This document shows, piece after piece, positions 1-40,050 of a stretch of DNA of 64,000 nt. The position numbers were made by a program, and so were the translations under genes. Position 1 is the stretch's first letter. Every line of letters begins with the position of its first letter. Source of the stretch: Batillaria attramentaria (taxonomy: Eukaryota > Mollusca > Gastropoda > Batillariidae); NCBI GenBank assembly GCA_018292915.2, contig JACVVK020000489.1:382501-446500 (forward strand), written 5' to 3'. Below the pieces are notes generated by a model, which did no database searches, had not been told where the DNA came from, and saw only the letters and a program-made list of their open reading frames with translations.

Positions 1-419
1 GCGTCCCTGAAACCCGAAATAAAAGCCAAGGGCAGCCTGATTCACAGCTCAGTTTGCGTTTTGACACTGAGCGAGAAAGATCGTGCAGCACTCAACATCC
101 CGACGCTGGACACTGTAGCGATGTGTCTCGCTCATTGACCAAAAGTCAAATAATGTCACGCAAACTCGTGCTCTGGTTTTATAAGGGTCCCTGAAGCGCT
201 GAAAACTCTGCAACTGTGACAGAGTTGCCTGGATTATGCACAATCGAAGGAGTCGCAGTTTTTCTGGGGTTTTTTTAATCGCAATATTTGCGGCTTTTTG
301 CTGAGATTGCAGACGTTTAAGCCCTCCCCCACCCCCTACAAAACAAACAAACAAACAAACAAAACAAACAAACAACAACAACAAAAACTCACTCACTTAA
401 CTCCGCTTCCCCTTCCCAG
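1..419. other. Intron upstream of gene 1 last exon
   Basis: No coding signal is seen. The stretch contains an (AAAC)n-like tract at about 338-390 directly before the pyrimidine-rich acceptor. It is interpreted as the intron preceding the last exon of gene 1. Confidence 0.4.
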
Positions 420-1339
420 TGTCACTGGAGCTGGCAGGCGTTATAACGTTCGATGTGGCTTTCATTGCGGCGGAGAGAACCGAAGACTCGAAACCGAACA
501 TAGGCCTCCAGAGGGATCGCACTGCTGGCTGGGCCCTCATAGTCAGCATCTTCGCCTACACCGTCTGCGTTTTCGTGGCCGCGGTCCACTTCGTCAACCG
601 GAAGTGTATGAAGAGTTTGCGCACGAGCAGAGGCCCGGAAGATGGCGGCGAACCGGAAGCAGAAGTGGGCGGAAGCAGAAGTCACGAGAGGCCGGGCGCG
701 GGAAAAGGCGTGGCTTTGAGGTACTTGGAGAGAGTGAACGACAGACGGGAGCAGCCGTACGAGAATGTTTCGGCCACCGTGCTCACTAAATCACACGACT
801 CTTCAGCCGGGCCAACCGAGAGCGACGCAAAGCAGGACAGCGCCAGCACGACCGGCAGGAAATGCAGCAGCAGCCTTTGCGATGCGAAACTGTCTGCTTC
901 TCGGAAAGGCGACGAACCTCTATCTCCCGACGCGGCGGAAGGCGGAAAGCCTCCAGGACCCTCAGCTGAGGAATCAGCAGGTACTGCAGGCGACGAGGGT
1001 ATCTATGAAAATGCCCAGCTTACGCATGTCACTGGCCTGCAGGGCGACGGGGTGGCTGGCAGTCCAGATGATCCTGCTGCCCTTGCCGTTGAGAATCAGG
1101 GTCAGGGCCCTGTATTCTCAACCAGTGAGATTCACGGGGAGATAACTTGTGATAGCAACGCGCAGGTTGAGATCACTCCCAGTACAAAAGATGAGGTCTG
1201 TGGAAGCGGTGCACAGTCCCCCAAAAAAGACAAAGATGGGAGAAAATCGGTAGGCGAGTATCAGAAGCTGATTCCTGAAGTGGACAGCGAGGAAAACCTG
1301 AAGAAAAAGAAGAAAAAGAAATTCTGTTGTAGCTCGTAA
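420..1339 (+). CDS. Claudin/PMP22-like tetraspan protein, last coding exon (gene 1, 5' partial)
   Basis: This is the terminal exon of a four-transmembrane protein whose earlier exons lie left of the window. A pyrimidine-rich acceptor ends at 419; a second possible acceptor ends at 437. The second would start the exon with GC in phase 1, exactly as in gene 2. The frame gives a third membrane segment (LAGVITFDVAFIAA), a short loop, a fourth segment (WALIVSIFAYTVCVFVAAVHF), then about 240 hydrophilic residues. The tail holds two YEN motifs (PYENV and IYENA, Grb2-SH2-like), a YQKL sorting-type motif, and ends in a lysine run followed by FCCSS and a TAA stop. Membership in the family rests on the position of the two helices and on the neighbouring relatives; the diagnostic first loop is not in view. 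Such proteins sit in the plasma membrane, often at cell junctions. Confidence 0.6.
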
Positions 1340-1586
1340 TTTCTTGTTAACATAAGGAATACGCGATTGAAAATATCCCGACTACAATGGCAATTCAAAG
1401 CAATACCACTTTTCTTTTCTTTTTTTTTTCAATCAGGCATCTCAGCAAGGTGAATCTACACACTGGCTCCAGCCATCTCCTGTTTTTGTTTGTTTGTTTG
1501 CTTGTTTTTTTCCGGATCATCTGCCATTCCGCATGTCTCTCTGTCTTTAAAAGTCTCGATGTTCGTAATGTGTCATGAGGGGAAAA

Positions 1587-1716
1587 TGCTCGGGTCGTGG
1601 GTTCGATCCCGGCTGGGGCCAAAAATTTGTGCTGGCTTTTTCATCGTTGCCCCGTCTTTGATATCACCCTATGTGGTGGAAAAGGACGTGAAACCCCCAA
1701 ACACCCACCCACCCCC
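1587..1716 (+). mobile_element. tRNA-derived SINE, 5'-truncated copy with target duplication
   Basis: The copy begins inside the tRNA-like head (TGCTCGGGTCGTGGGTTCGA, the B-box region), so the A box is missing. It runs to the family's shared end, GGACGT followed by CCCCCAAACACCCACCC. The 11-base sequence TGAGGGGAAAA occurs at 1576-1586 and again at 1717-1727, which looks like a target-site duplication. Confidence 0.75.
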
Positions 1717-1732
1717 TGAGGGGAAAACTGGA

Positions 1733-1906
1733 GAGCCGGGGTGGCCGAATGGTAGAGCGTTGGACTTCTAATGCTCGGGTCGTGAGTTTGTATCCCGGCT
1801 GGGTCCAAATATTTGTGCTGGCTTTTTCATCGTTGCCCCGTCTTTGATATCACCCGTATGTGGTGGAAAAGGACGTTAAACCCCCAAACACCCACCCACC
1901 CACCCT
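1733..1906 (+). mobile_element. tRNA-derived SINE, full-length copy
   Basis: This copy has a tRNA-like head with an A box (GTGGCCGAATGGTAGAGCG), an anticodon-loop-like CTTCTAA (arginine UCU type) and a B-box-like GAGTTTGTATCCC. The family-specific body follows (ATTTGTGCTGGCTTTTTCAT), ending in the repeated CCACC tail. It sits immediately after another copy of the same family. Confidence 0.8.
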
Positions 1907-2091
1907 ATGAAAAGTTGTCCACAGCGTTGTTGCAGTCCTGACAAACATATTGCTCAAGACTTATGTATATTGGGATTGTAGTCGGTAAAGCCCAGTAACC
2001 ACAACAGCCCATGCACGTGTCAGCGGTTTTTTTTTTGTTGTTGTTGTTTTTTGGTTTTTTGTTTGTTTGTTGTTTTGTCTTTTCTGCTTAA

Positions 2092-2659
2092 GCTGGTCCT
2101 ACACGTTGCTAGAAGTCGCCCTATCCCTGTTCTGTCGACTATCATCTAGCCGACTGGTGGAGGGTCCCTCGCCGTACACGTCGATAGTTGATCGATAGCC
2201 CTGTAGTACGCGTTTACCATATATGGAAAGTCACGCGAGACTACTCTCTCTCCCTTGAAGACAAAATGGCGGCTCCCATGGCGGACTACGATTTAGATGA
2301 TTCAGAAGAAGATTTGGGAGTGATTGCGGCCGCTGTTGCTATTCTTGCCGAAGAAGACGAACCGTGTAGTTTCGTCCCTCGTATCCCATATGCTTGGATT
2401 TTCTCTCACTAGCTCGATAAACCTTGCTGTGGCACAGTCGTCCAGCTTCTCTGCCATCTTGAATACGTCACGACTCACGTGACCACCCTACTGTTGATTG
2501 GTCGCTGAAAGCTAGACTAGCGACCAGTGCATAGAAATTTAGAAGCCAGTTCTATCGCGGATACCGCAGGGATGGATAGACTAGCGGATGACTATCGGAA
2601 CGGATTAACGGCCAATAGTCGATAGGATAGTGGGAAAACTATCCACGTGTAAGGCAGTC
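2092..2659 (+). mobile_element. Internally deleted PIF/Harbinger-like transposon
   Basis: Imperfect terminal inverted repeats are seen: GCTGGTCCTACACGTTGCTAG at the left, and CTGCCTTACACGTGGATAG when the right end is read in reverse. TTAA (or TAA) flanks both ends, at 2088-2091 and 2660-2663. A small frame at 2266-2412 begins MAAPMADYDLDDSEEDLG and continues AAAVAILAEEDE, resembling the acidic/alanine N-terminus of Harbinger nucleases, then stops. No catalytic domain remains. A piggyBac origin was considered because of TTAA, but the TIR and peptide fit Harbinger better. Confidence 0.5.
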
Positions 2660-2822
2660 TTAAGATAATGTTGTGCGGTACGTTCCACGTGCACCAGTAT
2701 TCCATGTACATGTTGACCGCTATGTGTGTACCTTCAATAACCGTCAGTAACTGTCATTGTGCACTGCCCTGGGTTGGACCAGTTTGTGTGCTGTGTATGT
2801 ATACGTGCAACATGTTCTGACA

Positions 2823-2828
2823 AATAAA
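2823..2828 (+). other. Candidate polyadenylation signal for gene 1
   Basis: AATAAA lies about 1.5 kb past the stop of gene 1. If used, the 3' UTR would contain two SINE copies and the Harbinger remnant. Position is the only support. Confidence 0.25.
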
Positions 2829-2929
2829 CGTGTATTTCACCAGGGAAAAGCTGCCTCAGTGCAAACAGACAGTACTACTGTATTAAAAGAAGTGAGGGGG
2901 TAGGGATGGGGGATGGGCAGTGGAAGAGT

Positions 2930-2993
<64 letters not shown>
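2930..2993 (+). repeat. (GT)n microsatellite
   Basis: An uninterrupted GT run of about 32 units, downstream of gene 1. Confidence 0.97.
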
Positions 2994-2994
<1 letters not shown>

Positions 2995-3467
2995 CGTTGA
3001 ACATCACGTGAGCCAAAAAAGCTTTCTATTATGTTCCCTCGCAATTAGATTTTCTTTTCAGCGTCTTTCAGTTGTTGTCTTTAATACGTTTGGGTTTTTT
3101 GGGTTTTTTTTTTTTTTTTTTTTTTTCAATTTGTCTCAACAGTCTCGCCTAAATTGTACCCGTAGTTTTTCACCTCTGTTTTACACCGAAGAGATTTAGT
3201 TGGTAGCTCGAGCTCCCTTAATCCTTAAAAGTTCTGTGATTTTCACTTCTGAAGACAATATCCATAGCAAGTTTTAAAAGCAGAAGAACACCTTTTTAGT
3301 TATGATGATTTCTCATTAGCCTCGTCTGTCCTCGTGTTTGAGTTTTATTTTTCAGCTTTGTCCGTAAGTTTCATTCCTTTTTTGTTGTTGTGACATTCGA
3401 TTGTTTGACTGCATGTCTACTTTTACTTTTCACATAGTTTAAGTTATCTGTTATATTTATACTTTAG

Positions 3468-3588
<121 letters not shown>

Positions 3589-3787
3589 AACAGAGTCACC
3601 TCAATGATTATCTGAACAGTACATGAGCGTTCCTCACTGACACTTCCACCGCAAACACAACAAACCAAACAAGTGAATCAGTGACTGAGTGAGTGGTGCT
3701 CACAATTTGTTCCCAGCTTTCGCCTTCTGAAAGACAGCTGTGTAGACACAACACGGCAGTTTTCAAACAGCCTCAGAATATCCCTGT

Positions 3788-3936
3788 GACATAACACAGG
3801 ACACGACAACACAAGGCAACACGAGACAAGGCAATACGACACAAGACAACACGACAAAAGGCAACACGACACAAGGCAATACGACACAAGGCAACACGAC
3901 ACAAGACAACACAACACAAGGCAACACAACTGAAGA
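3788..3936 (+). repeat. 15-bp variable minisatellite just upstream of the gene 2 start codon
   Basis: About ten imperfect copies of a unit close to ACAAGGCAACACGAC end 15 bases before the ATG at 3952. The variants are small (CAATACGAC, GACAACACGAC). It probably lies in the 5' UTR or core promoter of gene 2. Confidence 0.85.
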
Positions 3937-3951
3937 CAACAAAGTAAGACA

Positions 3952-7769
<3,818 letters not shown>

Positions 7770-7809
7770 GATTCGACCAAGCTGCATCGCTAATGGTAAG
7801 ACATTGCGG

Positions 7810-7810
<1 letters not shown>

Positions 7811-7862
<52 letters not shown>

Positions 7863-7872
7863 CGCGCGCGCG
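7811..7872 (+). repeat. (GT)n continuing into (GC)n
   Basis: About 22 GT units run straight into nine CG units, starting about 40 bases past the stop codon of gene 2. Alternating purine-pyrimidine sequence of this kind favours Z-DNA. Confidence 0.97.
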
Positions 7873-8156
7873 GTGTGTGTTGCGGTGCGGTGCGGTGTGG
7901 TGCTTTCCGGCTAAAGGACATGAGTGGCATTGCAGCTGTACACCCCCTCCTGAGTCTGTTCTCTCGTCTGTTGACACGCGGAAATTCCGTCTCCCCCACT
8001 CTAACTCGAAAACACGCGGCGAGCGTGCTCTTGCTTCGGTCCCTCAGTATAGAACACCTTGCCTGCCTCCATCCGTCATTCCCCAACTCTGTCCTACTCC
8101 AAGTGCCGTCTGAAGACCCATTTCTTTCGGGAAGCATTCGATTAGTCTGCTCCAAG

Positions 8157-8158
<2 letters not shown>

Positions 8159-8223
<65 letters not shown>
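8159..8223 (+). repeat. (GT)n microsatellite
   Basis: About 32 uninterrupted TG units in the presumed gene 2 3' UTR. Confidence 0.97.
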
Positions 8224-8225
<2 letters not shown>

Positions 8226-8607
8226 CGCCTAGAGCTCATCAGAATAGTCGCTCTAATACTCGTCAGTATTATTATTATTTTTATTATAACCAGTACATGT
8301 ACTTTGGGGAGACAGTGGTTTTCGGGTCACGGCGAAGGGCGCAGTCCGTTTGTCTAACGTTTTTACCAATTTAGTCATCTATTTGTGTATTTATTTCTTC
8401 TGATTCACATTGTTTTTGTTTATTCATTTGTTTGTTTGCAGGTTCTGGCTTGCACCAGTGATTCAAACGGAACTATTGTTTTCGGTCTTTGCCCATTTTC
8501 TTGATGCATGCTGGTTTTGATCTGCTCTTCTGGGCTGAATCGTATATGTGTGTTTTATGTCTTCTGTCTTGTTTGTTTGTTTGTTTTACGCTTTTTGTTC
8601 AGTCAGT

Positions 8608-8720
8608 AAGGCCGATGTCACAAGGGATTTTTGAAAGTTTTTTTTTTTTTTTTTTTTAGTCCGAACAAACAGCGAACATGGTCTTTTTCCGTGTTTCACG
8701 TGTGACATGTGGCTAGAACA
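8608..8720 (+). mobile_element. Fragment of GGCTGATGTCACA-type MITE
   Basis: GGCCGATGTCACA, a T-run and TAGTCCGAACAAACAGCGAA match the left half of the complete element at 29719-29910. The right half is not recognisable. Confidence 0.5.
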
Positions 8721-8908
8721 TGCCTTTGCCCTAATTTTCCTCAGCGTGTTTTCAGCTGTCGACTCCCGCGTGTCATGAGACTAATTTTCAAATTTTCTCC
8801 TCCTCCTCTCTCTCTCTCTCTTCCTCTCTCTCTCTCTCTCTTCTTTTTATGAGTCGTTATTCTTTGTCTTTTGAATTTGACATTTGTATCATGATTTTGC
8901 ATTCTGAA

Positions 8909-8914
8909 AATAAA
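8909..8914 (+). other. Candidate polyadenylation signal for gene 2
   Basis: AATAAA lies 1.14 kb past the gene 2 stop and is followed by a T-rich stretch. Confidence 0.35.
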
Positions 8915-9401
8915 GTCTTTTAATTTGCGTACCTGTTGCTTTGGGGACCAACTGACTCTGTCTTGGCGCATGCTCGTCTAGAAGGACCCATCACTGGGCG
9001 CGGCAGACAGGTATTTACAAATTCTCACCCGGTCCTGAGTCAGATGAATCGGACTACTGAAGAGGGGAGCTTATTGGACGGCAATGTTCAACGAAAACCG
9101 AAAACAAATCCAAAACGCCACAAAGAATACTGCATTATGATCTAGTCTACAGCTACGCCATAATTTCAGATCCAATAGTATATTTAGTTAGTTAAGGCTT
9201 TACGCCGGAGTCAATAATAATAAGAATAATTGGTACTTATATAGGGCTCTTTCTCAGAAAAGAAAAACACTGGAACAATACAGTCACATTTGAACAAAGA
9301 ATATCGCATAAATACAGACAATACAAAACACACAACATATCAACACTACAATCAGACAGGTACCTGCAGGTACAGTGGGCGAATGGGTCCCTTCCACCGC
9401 G

Positions 9402-9505
9402 GGACATAAGCGGGAAGAGCTGTACATACAAACTTGCCTCTGAAGAGATACGAACCCTGGACCACATATTATGGTCCGGATGCTCTACCACTGAGCTCCC
9501 CCCCC
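9402..9505 (-). mobile_element. tRNA-derived SINE of a second family
   Basis: On the minus strand it reads GGGGAGCTCAGTGGTAGAGC (A box) and later CAGGGTTCGTATC (B box). The preceding + strand sequence (9215-9260) has (AAT)n and ACTTATATAGGGCTCTTTCT, a widespread retroposon 3' end. The anticodon region differs from the TCT family. A functional tRNA was rejected because arms do not pair and no acceptor stem forms. Confidence 0.5.
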
Positions 9506-10111
9506 CCCCACCCCCAAATAGTATAAAGGAGCATTATACTGGCTGCATCTAATTATGTCATCTCCAAATCACTGTCTGAACACACACACATTCACGCCCC
9601 TGATGAACACTGTCGTATTACGGATGCAGAAGTCCATAAAAATGTTCAAAAGTATATTTATTAATTGCTTGTACATTCACATAACAAAATACTTGTATCA
9701 CTCGAATACCAGTTCATTATGCATAAATTGTATACGTGTAAAATGTCGCTTACATTGTGCTTAGAAGACAGTGTATCACTGTAATAATGAAGTATACAAA
9801 TACGATTTACGACGAATTATGAATACAACTAACGTGTTGCCTCGTGTACACGTATCACCGTGAATATAAATATCAAGGAATGGACTAATGAGTGTGCATT
9901 TACACAGACACTGTGACAGAACAGTGACACAGAAAATTACATTTCGAACCAGGAATTATAAGGTCTGTGGCTATTGCATCGTACGTTCTGCATGGAAAGA
10001 AATTATTACATATTTGTATGGATAAACAAAAATGTCACATTCACAAAAAATGAAAAAAAAATCACAAGCAATGTACAAGTAGCATCTGTGAACTAAGAGA
10101 GAGAGAGAGAG

Positions 10112-10164
10112 AGGGTGGGGTGGGTGGGTGTTTGGGAGTTTAACGTCCTTTTCCACCACGTATG
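10112..10164 (-). mobile_element. Tail fragment of the TCT-anticodon SINE
   Basis: The family's conserved end (GGGTGGGTGTTTGGGAGTTT, AACGTCCTTTTCCACCACGT) is present on the minus strand; the tRNA head is absent. Confidence 0.6.
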
Positions 10165-10187
10165 AGAGAGAGAGAGAGAGAGAGAGA

Positions 10188-10272
<85 letters not shown>

Positions 10273-10294
10273 TGTGTGTGTGTGCGCGCGCGCG
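10164..10294 (+). repeat. Compound (GA)n(GT)n(GC)n
   Basis: GA units at 10164-10187, about 47 GT units with one TA interruption, and five CG units at the end. Confidence 0.97.
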
Positions 10295-12201
10295 TTTATA
10301 TCGTGTGTCGCTGTTTATCCTGTTTCAGCTGTGTTCAGTCTTTCATAGTTTCCGTAGTACAACACATATACACGTCAAACTATGCATCACACCCGCACAC
10401 ACAAAGTCAGCGTAATTGTCTCACTCTCTCGGACAGCACAAGACTTGCGGCAGCTTCAAGAAACAGTTACATGCTATTCTTGGCTTAGCTTTATGATAAA
10501 CCGGCCCATGCATAGTTGCTCTGAGCACCAATCAAGCAGTAATTTGATTCATATCTGGGCAACAACTATCTCTACTTTAGGTAGCTTCTTGTATTAGTGT
10601 TTCCTGGGATAAACAATGATGAAACTATCCACAACAACAACCACGACAACAACACAAACAAAAAACATAAACGGCGGTTTTCGGAGAGGTTTTAAACCAA
10701 AAAGCCCGTGCAAAAATTGAAAATTTGACTTGAAATCTTCAACCCAGCACTGCTCCCAGTTGCGCATGAAGAGCATGATCCACACCTACTTCGGATGCTA
10801 CCAATGTCCAGCATTCCAAATAGACTGCTCACAATAAGGGATATTCATATTAGAGCTTAATTTTCTCATAACAGAGTGGGGGGGGGGGTGTTTGTTTGTT
10901 TGTTTGTTTGGTTGGTTGGGGGTTGTTTTTTTGTTTTTTTTGGATGATGTAGTTATAGGCATTCAACGCCCTATTTTCACGAGCATTTCACTTTGAGATC
11001 TCGTTCACCTGCAGAGCTGGCCAGTTCTTGAAATGAAGGTGGGGTCAGCTGTCCACTTTCACAGAGTTGTTGTTTTTTGGTTTTTTTCCCCTCCCAAAAC
11101 CGTGCAAATCATGTTTTCTTTGCACCCAAGACAGATAAAAATGACCATTCACTTGATATGTAGTGTCTCAGTCACCAACAAGCAGTACATGTATATTCGC
11201 TGTATACATGTGTGTCTCAAGCATCGTCATCTTTTTCCCTTAAATGTCAGATGGAGCAGATAAAGTACCCTCAGAGTGGACAAAATATCACAGGAGTTTC
11301 GACCTTTTCGTCCAGTCTTTAAGATACAGTGTATGCAATTGTCTTCGCTGATACCTGGAATTTTCAGCGGGCGTCCTTGCTCCCCGCCCCCTCCCCACCC
11401 CCCCCCCCCCCCTTGCCCCTCAAAAAGAAGAAGAAGTATATTTGCTTAAGGAAAGCAGCAGGGGACATCGTTTAACAAAAAAATCTGTATTGCGTAAATG
11501 CACGGATTGATAAACAACCAATCATCGTTGACATGAAACGAGAAAATAAAATGAAAGAGCTGAAATACAACAGTGTAGTACCGAAAGGAAAACAATTTCA
11601 AATTAATCACAAATTTATACTCAACAGTTCTGGACATTTCAGCTCACAATTTCGCTCACATGTCAGCAGCTATTTCCACGTGTTTGAAAGTGTTACTTTT
11701 AACAGACGTGCATGAAAAGAAAAAGAAAAAAATCAAACTTCAGCAGGCTTTTTTTTTTTTTTTTTTTTTTTGCACAGACAAGCAAACAGCAGCCTCTGAA
11801 CAACGGTTTGGGTAATTGAAGCGGTTGCTTCCCTTGGAACGAAAAAAAAATGTGAGGTTTCGTGAGGGTGACCGAAACCAGCGGTTGGTCGTACGTTTCT
11901 GGCGTCTTTTGATAAGGAATGCGCGAAGCTGGACACTGTTCAATAAAGCCCTGATTTGCACATGTGACAAGGAAGAGCAGTTTGCGCTCTGTGCATGCCA
12001 CTCTTGTCTCAGCTGGAACAGCACTCCCCGGCAGCCATACTACGTTTTTGCCAAACCCCCAACGAGGCTACAACATAGGGTCGACAACTGAACGTGTTAC
12101 TGGCTTGATTCACGAGTTCAATATTTTCCTGCCAAAATCCCCGTCGTCTCCATTCCCTGAGCGAACCTACTCGTTATAAATTATCATCTCTGATTCATCA
12201 A

Positions 12202-12433
12202 GGGTCTGATGTATGAATTGAGACTAAGATTAGTCCTAGACAGCTCCAGTCTCGAGACTACGTCGGGACTATCAACTGCGTGCACGTCGACAGACTTCTG
12301 CCTTAGTTTCCGTTTATGCATTTCGTACTTATCTTTCAGTCTCAGCTTAGTTATGCTAGTCTGAGACTAGTCCGATTCGATACGAACACGTCTCTCAGAC
12401 TTACGCCCTAGTCTCCCTTCGTGCATCAGACCC
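12202..12433. mobile_element. 232-bp MITE with GGGTCTGATG inverted termini
   Basis: It begins GGGTCTGATGTATGAA and ends TTCGTGCATCAGACCC, imperfect inverted repeats. The interior repeats AGACTA/TAGTCT-type words (GTCTGAGACTAGTCC). It has no coding capacity. A related interior fragment occurs near 32750-32815. No target duplication is clear. Confidence 0.7.
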
Positions 12434-12760
12434 GCCCAGAATCCGTCACCAAGATCCACTGCAGTGCAGCTTTTCCAAATTGTTGCATTATTTCAAGCGT
12501 CAGGGGTGGCCCAGGTCACTCACCGCAAAGGATCGCAAGACGATGGAACTAAAGGAAAGAGAAATGTTATCTATAGCTGCAGTCACCTGACATCTGTTCG
12601 TGTTCTTTCGGATAATTATGTCCTGCTGATCTGCCCTGGCTTTCTTCAGGTATAATTTGGAGTCACACTTTTGTCAGAAACGAAACGATCTGATGTGATT
12701 CGTCTGGATGATAATAAAACTGCGGAATTCCGTGCCGAAACTTGACGACTGATCGTAATC

Positions 12761-12766
12761 TTTATT
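12761..12766 (-). other. Candidate polyadenylation signal for gene 3
   Basis: TTTATT on the + strand is AATAAA on the minus strand, 224 bases past the gene 3 stop codon. Confidence 0.5.
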
Positions 12767-12989
12767 ACTCACTTCCCTTGCTTGGCCTATCCCCTCTGGA
12801 ATGGATTTTTTTTTCGCCTTGCAGGAGTTCTTTTTTTTTTTTTTTTAAGCTTCAGCCAGCAAACTGCCATGCCACACTGGTACATCAGCAGTTCTTTCTA
12901 ACATTAAATCCTTACAGAAAAATCACTCCGGTGATGCATCTGACGGGGACAAAACTTTACACGTCATCAAAGTCTCTGGTTGACGTTCT

Positions 12990-37995
<25,006 letters not shown>

Positions 37996-39295
37996 CTTGA
38001 AGCAGTCCTTAGGCACAGAGAAGACACCGCGAAGAAGAAAAAATGTCGTCTGCTGTAGTACACCTGCTAGTGCGGTGTCGTCTGCTCGGCCCACCCCGCC
38101 TCAACTGACGCCCGTAACTGCCGAGCGAACCGAAAGGATGGGTTGAAGTCTATAGCTTCGCCCCTTCAGTTCCGAAAACGAAGTTTTGGTTGTGTCATTG
38201 TGTGTCACAAACTGGGCGTCTCCACCAGCACGGGAGTTACTTCGCTATGCATGCATACCTACTACTGGCTGAAGCAGAACTGTGTACAATATAGCGTCTT
38301 CCCCCCTTCGGTGGGGTAGGACAGGTAGGGTGCGATAGCAGACCTAGGTTAGTCAGGCCGGGTATATCTCGCTTGACCCGTTTTCACCGGTAGGCCGCAG
38401 CCACGGAGCGGCGTGTCATAAATTTATGTCTGTGGGCCTGTTTGAATAGCCGTGGCTGGGGTGCTCCCGTGTAGGCTACGTACTAGATTTCTTTGGTCAC
38501 CGTCGAGGGCAACTCAGTCTGCACGTTTGTAGCTACGCCGGGTAGTATGTTGACACACCTTTTACTGTATATCATTCAGCGGGTCGATGAAAAACGTGAC
38601 GTCGCCGCGCATTGCCGACAGCTGTCCGATGTTAGAATCCCGCCCTCATTTCTTGAAACACTATATCATTCTGATTTCACAACGTGCATTGCGAATCATA
38701 AGTGAACATGTGGTAACACACCCATGAGGTGATGATATGTCAGTAAATGAACTCGCCCAGTGTTGACCCTGTAAACCTAACCTGTAAAAACACGATCTGC
38801 TTTGTATTTGGGATGGGTCGTACCCCTCTGGCCCTACAAGACACGCGACAAACATATATATGTATAGGTTATTAACCACTTGACAAATATGAAATATTTA
38901 CGGCTGTAATGCAAGAGACCTTTAACTGTGAAAAGCGCTGAGCAGTTTCATTACGTAAGGGCAAATACGCCTTTACAGCATTTTCTTGGAAGAGGACACG
39001 TTCATGGGACCCCACCCTTTCTGACGTAAAACTTCTTTCTTTTCCTCCTTTCAGACTTTATTTGTGTCGCATTACCGGACATTGATGTAGAATCACTCGT
39101 TAAACGTCTGTGGTCACGTTTTCCTTAAGATTTTGTTCGTATTACAATTCCGGATGCCGCTTGAAATAGCCATTGCAATTTTCAAGCTAATGATAAGTTC
39201 GTCAGAATCGGGAGAAAAATAATATTATCGCCAATCCAGAATATTTCAAGATGAGTCATTTTCATTGTCATTTAAAATCATTTAAAGTGTCAGGC

Positions 39296-39297
<2 letters not shown>

Positions 39298-39374
<77 letters not shown>
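39298..39374 (+). repeat. (CA)n microsatellite
   Basis: About 38 uninterrupted units. Confidence 0.97.
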
Positions 39375-39376
<2 letters not shown>

Positions 39377-39886
39377 GTGTATAGTTGCTGTCTTCCTGTC
39401 ATGGGATCCTCGGAGGACGTGTTGCTTCACCTCGCTAGTTTGTTTCCCTGTTTCGTCGGTCTTTGGCGGAGATTGCACAAAGATCTGCGTACAAAGACGA
39501 CCCAGAGAACAGATACATAACTCCTGCGGTTGGATTTTCTTGGAGATGACGCACACTCCGCGAAACAGAAAGATGTAACGGCCAAAGAAAACCGCCTTGT
39601 CAATACTTCGTGTTCTGTTTTACTGATCAACAAACCTTTAGAGGATTTTGGTGACGAACATGTAGTACGAATTTCTGTCGCGTTGTGTTCAGTTTGTGCG
39701 GGGTTTTCCCCCTGTAACGTCCTGCTAATGAGACAGTTGTGGAGGTATCTGCATAAACTATAAAACCTCAGGAGATATTTACACACCCACATTCACAAGT
39801 TGCCTAGTTACGTTGCTTTCACTGGCGTCCATTTCCTTTCGGTGAATGTGTATACATGTATAATTATATTCAAAAAGATAATTCGA

Positions 39887-40050
39887 GGAGCCGGGATAGT
39901 CGAATGGTAGAGCGTTGGACTTTCAATGCTCGGGTCGTGAGTTCGAATCCTGGCTGGGGCCAAATATTTTGTGCTGGCATTTTCCCTTTGCCCCGTCTTT
40001 GATATCACCTACACGTGGTGGAAAAAAGGACGTAAATTCCAAAACACTTA
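39887..40050 (+). mobile_element. tRNA-derived SINE, diverged full-length copy
   Basis: The head GGAGCCGGGATAGTCGAATGG, CTTTCAA in place of CTTCTAA, and GAGTTCGAATCC are present; the CACCC tail has degenerated to AACACTTAAATC. Confidence 0.75.

Larger units (their letters stand above)
7770..8908 (+). other. Presumed 3' UTR and downstream flank of gene 2
   Basis: There is no further coding signal. The stretch contains two GT tracts, a poly-T tract and a fragment of the GGCTGATGTCACA MITE family, then an AATAAA. Confidence 0.4.
8920..12190. other. Intergenic region between convergent genes 2 and 3
   Basis: No gene is supported. The region contains one tRNA-like SINE (about 9402-9505), a GA/GT compound repeat (10164-10294), a SINE tail fragment (10112-10164), a C-run (11394-11412) and T/A homopolymers. 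The remainder is AT-rich and without recognisable structure. Confidence 0.4.

Noticed and set aside
298..789. Alternative frames over the gene 1 exon
   Set aside because: The frame with two membrane helices and the family-like exon start is better supported.
2092..2663. piggyBac origin of the element because of TTAA flanks
   Set aside because: The termini and the acidic N-terminal peptide resemble Harbinger; TAA is an accepted Harbinger target.
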